This document shows, piece by piece, positions 41,592 to 44,667 of a DNA stretch of 44,667 nucleotides. The position numbers and the translations under genes are program-made. The stretch comes from Nitrospira sp. (GTDB lineage Bacteria; Nitrospirota; Nitrospiria; Nitrospirales; Nitrospiraceae): the NCBI GenBank assembly GCA_019636835.1, contig JAHBWU010000024.1, positions 1-44,667 of the forward strand, written 5' to 3'. Within the stretch, counting starts at the first letter, position 1; every line of letters begins with the position of its first letter. The notes beneath the pieces were generated by a model. It did not search any database. It saw nothing but the letters and a program-made list of their open reading frames with translations, and was not told where the DNA came from.

Positions 41592-42665
41592 ATGGTGCGC
41601 AGGATCTGGTGTTCCGTGATCACGTTTGGTGGTGTAGTTGGGATGATCCTTTCGATGTTCTGGTCATCGGCTGCCCAGGCCTCTTGTGGGTCGGTCAGTT
41701 GTTTTGTGGTGATCGGGTCTCAACAACAAGTACCGATGAAAGGTCTGTTGACCGTGAACGCCATTTACAACTACACGCCGATGGAAGCACCTCCAGGCGA
41801 AGGTGGACGTATCCCCTTTGCCAATCAAGGCGAGCGGTCACTCACCTTGGCGAATTTGAACGTGAACAGCATCGAAACCACGACGCGCACCGCGACCCTG
41901 GATCTGAACTATGGCCTGACTGAACGCTTGGGTATACAAGTGGCGATCCCATACAAGCATGTGGAGGCGAATGCGCAGATCGGCGGCCTGACACCGGTGC
42001 CCTACAGCGAGAGAGGGCTCGGCGATATTCGCGCGACGCTGAAGTACAACGTGCTGCCCACCTTGAGAAGTATGGTCGTGTTGGGAGTGGGTGTCGATTT
42101 TCCGACAGGCAGCTATGGCCGGTTTGCTCAGGGAACTACCTTGGCTGAATCGACACTGCAAATCGGTCGAGGCAATTTCGGAGTCGTCCCGATGATCTAT
42201 CAGACCTATGAACTGATCCCCCATCGGCTGAATCAGTTTGCCTCGGCAAGTTATCGGCACACGTTCAAGAACAGCGATGGCTATCAGTTCGGCGACGAAG
42301 TCAACGTCAGTTTAGGAGCCAATATTATTCCGCTCGAACAAACTCCCTGGTTGGTGCTGATGCAGCAGTTCAATTTCCGATGGATGCAGAACGATGCCAT
42401 GGATGCGGCGCTCTTCCAATTCAACCCAGCCACCAGCTCGTCGATCTTGCTCGATCCAGTGGTCAAGTTTCGGTCGGTGCCGACCACCGGCTCGACCTAT
42501 GCCGCGTATTCACCAGGGATTATGGTAAACGCGTTTAACTTTGCCTCGTTCTATTTCATCGCCCAAATCCCGATCCATCGGGACTTCAACGGCAATTTGG
42601 AGCAACAGATCAGTTACATCTTTGGAATGACCAAGTCGTTTCAGTTGTTCGGCGGATCATCGTAG
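41592..42665 (+). CDS. outer-membrane beta-barrel transporter-like protein
   Basis: 357 aa from the ATG at 41592, which begins a signal peptide ending near AQA-SC; 15 upstream codons are probably untranslated. The mature protein starts with a small Cys pair (C32 and C37 in SCGSVSCFVV) and then shows the alternating strands of a beta barrel of the MetA/phenol-degradation porin type (LDLNYGLTERLGIQVAIPYK, LGDIRATLKYNVLP, LGVGVDFPTGSYGRF). It is not TonB-dependent: there is no plug. It may be a diffusion channel for small molecules or metal complexes. The N-terminal CGSxSC could bind metal or form a disulphide handled by the neighbouring thioredoxins. Confidence 0.75.
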   Translation: MVRRIWCSVITFGGVVGMILSMFWSSAAQASCGSVSCFVVIGSQQQVPMKGLLTVNAIYNYTPMEAPPGEGGRIPFANQGERSLTLANLNVNSIETTTRTATLDLNYGLTERLGIQVAIPYKHVEANAQIGGLTPVPYSERGLGDIRATLKYNVLPTLRSMVVLGVGVDFPTGSYGRFAQGTTLAESTLQIGRGNFGVVPMIYQTYELIPHRLNQFASASYRHTFKNSDGYQFGDEVNVSLGANIIPLEQTPWLVLMQQFNFRWMQNDAMDAALFQFNPATSSSILLDPVVKFRSVPTTGSTYAAYSPGIMVNAFNFASFYFIAQIPIHRDFNGNLEQQISYIFGMTKSFQLFGGSS

Positions 42666-42691
42666 GGGCGAAGTCACACAGTGTCGAGTCG

Positions 42692-43060
42692 ATGATGGAG
42701 CACCGATTCAAAATGTTGGTTAGGAGATATAGGGCGTCGCTCGCTCGTGCTCTAGCGGGGTGCTGTGCGGTTTTTTGGCTTGCCGGTTCACTGTCCATCA
42801 CACAAGGCAATCTCACACCGCAATGGACTCAGCCGCATTGCCCGCAAGGACAAACGCACGATGCGCAACACAACCACAATCACTGTGCGTGGCACTGTGG
42901 CGGTCTCGATATTCAGGGCTGCGGTGGACAAGGCGAAATCTCAGCAGATGGTCTCGTGAGTCGCGTCTGGAGCCTCGGCGACATTCCTCTGCGGGATGCC
43001 GGCCCTGACGGGGAATTCCCGCCTCGTGGCCCACCACGGGTTATTCTTCAGATCGCATAG
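42692..43060 (+). CDS. small secreted His/Cys-rich CxWxC protein (P4)
   Basis: 122 aa from the ATG at 42692; an internal ATG at 42713 is also possible. A signal-like helix (residues ~15-37) leads to H49, C50, H56, H60, H62, H64 and H68, with HCAWHC (C65, C69), an extra C77, and a C-terminal PPRGPPRVI (RGPP 112-115). It is the most diverged and most His/Cys-rich of the four paralogues. The extra residues could raise metal affinity. It sits 26 bases after the barrel gene and is followed by the lipoprotein gene across a hairpin (43071-43077 with 43090-43096). Confidence 0.7.
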   Translation: MMEHRFKMLVRRYRASLARALAGCCAVFWLAGSLSITQGNLTPQWTQPHCPQGQTHDAQHNHNHCAWHCGGLDIQGCGGQGEISADGLVSRVWSLGDIPLRDAGPDGEFPPRGPPRVILQIA

Positions 43061-43137
43061 ACTATTTCACTGAGGGAGCCGGCTGGGTTTCCCTCAATAA
43101 TTATAGAAGACGACAACTCACGAGGAAGGAACGGTCC

Positions 43138-44667
43138 ATGGAAGCCATGAAGAGACGAAGCTATGTATCTTGTGTCACAACGGGCGTGTTAGGACTCGCG
43201 CTGATCAGCCTCGCCGCCTGTAACTCAGGCGAGTCCACCCCTATCGTCGGAACGCCGGCGCCGGGCGGCAGCGCTGGTTTCAGCGGCCCGCTGGCATTCG
43301 TGAATAATACGGGCGACAAGACGCTGACAAGTGTTGGGCTGAACGGAGATTCCGGAAACGTGGTGGTCAACACGATCGACGCGGCGAAATTTGAGAACGT
43401 GGCTTTGGGAGATATGCAGTTTTCTGAGGGAGATTGGGTCTTCGTCAATCTTACGGCTGCCAACAAAGTTGCAACGATCGATCCCTTGACGGGAGCAACT
43501 CCTATCCATGAGGTGAATCTGCCCGCCGGCACGCGACCAGTCCATATTTACCGAGATACGAATGATGGAGAAGTCATATGGACAATGAACGATGGTGACA
43601 ATGCTGCTGGTACCACGACATCCGGTGACGATTTGGTGAACTGCGGTACTCAAACAGGTGGATCGGTGACCGTCATGCACAATTCCCATCTCGGGCCGGG
43701 TGCAACGCCCCCCACTGTATTGCGGACGATCTGTGTGTTAGCCGACGGTCACAAGGTGACAGCGTTTTCTTCTGGAGCTGGAGTGCCGAAGCGTGCGTTT
43801 GTGTCGAGCGAAGTCGGCGGTGAAATCGCTGTGATCGATGACGAGGAGTCATCGGCGGATTACCTCAAGATGATCGCGCGCATTGATTTGTGCAATTCAA
43901 CCAAGGAAACGACCCCCTGTAATGATGAGTCACTCACTTCGTTGACGACTCCGTTCACACCGAATCGCTCCGGGCCCCATGGGATTCGTTGGTCCAAGCT
44001 GACCAAGAAAGTGTACAGTATTCAAGAGGGGTACGGACAAATCGCAGAGGTCGATCCTGCCTCCTTGGCGATTACCAAGACATTCGACCTCGCAGGAACT
44101 CCATATACAGGGTATGGAATTTCTCCGGACGGGAGATATCTCCTGCTGCGTGGTGAGACAAAGGCTCCGCAGCCGCAGGCGATTAAGCTTGGAGTGATCG
44201 ATCTCAGTGCCACGAACCCGGTCGTAGTGGACTTGAACACTCCGGAACTGGATGGGGCATCGAACGGAGCATTTCTCACAGGGGGGTCGTCATTCAAGTT
44301 CTCTCCTGATGGAAAGCGATTCTACTTCTTGGTCGGTAATTCAGCTGAGGCGACCGTGACGAAGAAAGATCGCCTCTTTGCGTTTGATGCATCGACTCTC
44401 AGCGAGGCGACTCCGGCTCTGACGCTTCTTCCAAACGGAGAAATTCAGTTGTTGCAGACGGGGCGGCACAGCATGGATGTGTTGGCGCAGGGAGCGGGTG
44501 AAGCCAAATTCGTTGTTGTGTCGAACAATGGGGCTCCTGGTTCCGTGTCCATCATCAATGCCGCAGATAATCAGATCAAACAGCACGTGGCTGTCGGGAC
44601 GAATCCTGGAGCCGTGATGGTGTATCAGTCTGGTGCCGCAGCGGCCGGTAACCAAGCGAGCAATTAG
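43138..44667 (+). CDS. YncE-like beta-propeller lipoprotein
   Basis: 509 aa, complete: its stop codon is the last three bases of the window. GGAAGGA precedes the ATG by about seven bases. A lipoprotein signal peptide ends in the lipobox LAAC (Cys28), so the protein should be membrane-anchored. A Gly/Pro-rich linker follows, then repeated propeller blades with motifs such as GTRPVHIYRDTN, GPHGIRWSKLTKKVYSIQEG, GYGISPDGRYLLL and SSFKFSPDGKRFYFLVG. This resembles YncE/cytochrome-cd1-type seven-bladed propellers. No haem-binding CxxCH is present. Internal cysteines (in VNCGT, RTICV, IDLCN and TPCND) are unusual for the fold and may form disulphides. Its role in the cluster is unknown; binding of a metal or partner protein is a guess. 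Confidence 0.78.
   Translation: MEAMKRRSYVSCVTTGVLGLALISLAACNSGESTPIVGTPAPGGSAGFSGPLAFVNNTGDKTLTSVGLNGDSGNVVVNTIDAAKFENVALGDMQFSEGDWVFVNLTAANKVATIDPLTGATPIHEVNLPAGTRPVHIYRDTNDGEVIWTMNDGDNAAGTTTSGDDLVNCGTQTGGSVTVMHNSHLGPGATPPTVLRTICVLADGHKVTAFSSGAGVPKRAFVSSEVGGEIAVIDDEESSADYLKMIARIDLCNSTKETTPCNDESLTSLTTPFTPNRSGPHGIRWSKLTKKVYSIQEGYGQIAEVDPASLAITKTFDLAGTPYTGYGISPDGRYLLLRGETKAPQPQAIKLGVIDLSATNPVVVDLNTPELDGASNGAFLTGGSSFKFSPDGKRFYFLVGNSAEATVTKKDRLFAFDASTLSEATPALTLLPNGEIQLLQTGRHSMDVLAQGAGEAKFVVVSNNGAPGSVSIINAADNQIKQHVAVGTNPGAVMVYQSGAAAAGNQASN

Overview
The window looks like a chromosomal segment of a Nitrospira-type bacterium (phylum Nitrospirota). That placement is an inference from gene content and sequence style: a complete 13-gene complex I operon with a fused nuoCD, a LuxI/LuxR pair, many small secreted and outer-membrane proteins, and short palindromic repeats between genes. 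No rRNA or other marker gene is present to prove it. No tRNA, rRNA, CRISPR array, insertion sequence or prophage was seen.

Layout. (1) 1-6704: a signalling block. It holds a truncated three-PAS sensor kinase, a NarL-type response regulator and a soluble HisKA_3 kinase (all minus strand), then an acyl-homoserine-lactone synthase (luxI, plus) convergent with an AHL receptor (luxR, minus), then a FadL-type outer-membrane channel divergent from luxR. A near-perfect lux-box-like palindrome lies between the kinase and luxI. Its spacing to a -10-like sequence suits activation of the kinase/regulator operon better than luxI. (2) 6729-13849: housekeeping and accessory genes: uvrC, a four-helix-bundle gene flanked by inverted short repeats, a dapF homologue in which both catalytic cysteines are serine, a glyoxalase-fold protein, a GNAT acetyltransferase, a polysaccharide deacetylase, a site-2 protease with CBS domains, and a YihY membrane protein. 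(3) 13965-30439 (minus): midA followed by nuoA-B-CD-E-F-G-H-I-J-K-L-M-N, one copy of each antiporter-like subunit. midA is the bacterial counterpart of the mitochondrial complex I assembly methyltransferase NDUFAF7. (4) 30983-33703 (minus): secA. (5) 33920-44667 (plus): an accessory cluster of twelve genes running to the last base of the window.

The last block is the most unusual part. Four small exported proteins (P1-P4) share a His-rich segment, a C-x-W-x-C motif and a C-terminal R-[AG]-P-P motif. They alternate with a TonB energy transducer, a five-Asp-box propeller with a CVCC motif, two TlpA-like thioredoxins, a TonB-dependent receptor with a coiled-coil N-terminal extension, an excisionase-type HTH protein, a second outer-membrane protein and a propeller lipoprotein. 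In both TlpA genes the stop codon overlaps the start of a P gene. Two copies of a structured RNA-like element and a shared TGTAGCATCGG motif also lie inside the block. I read it as a periplasmic and outer-membrane metal-handling system, with copper the best guess because of the His/Cys/thioredoxin chemistry. The substrate is not shown by the sequence.

Short dispersed repeats (GTCATTGGTCA type, and TCGTCGTTCGTGAAGCG) and larger palindromes between nuoA/nuoB and nuoN/yihY mark the intergenic DNA of the minus-strand half. Several upstream in-frame starts lie inside these repeats or inside neighbouring genes, so I moved those starts downstream.
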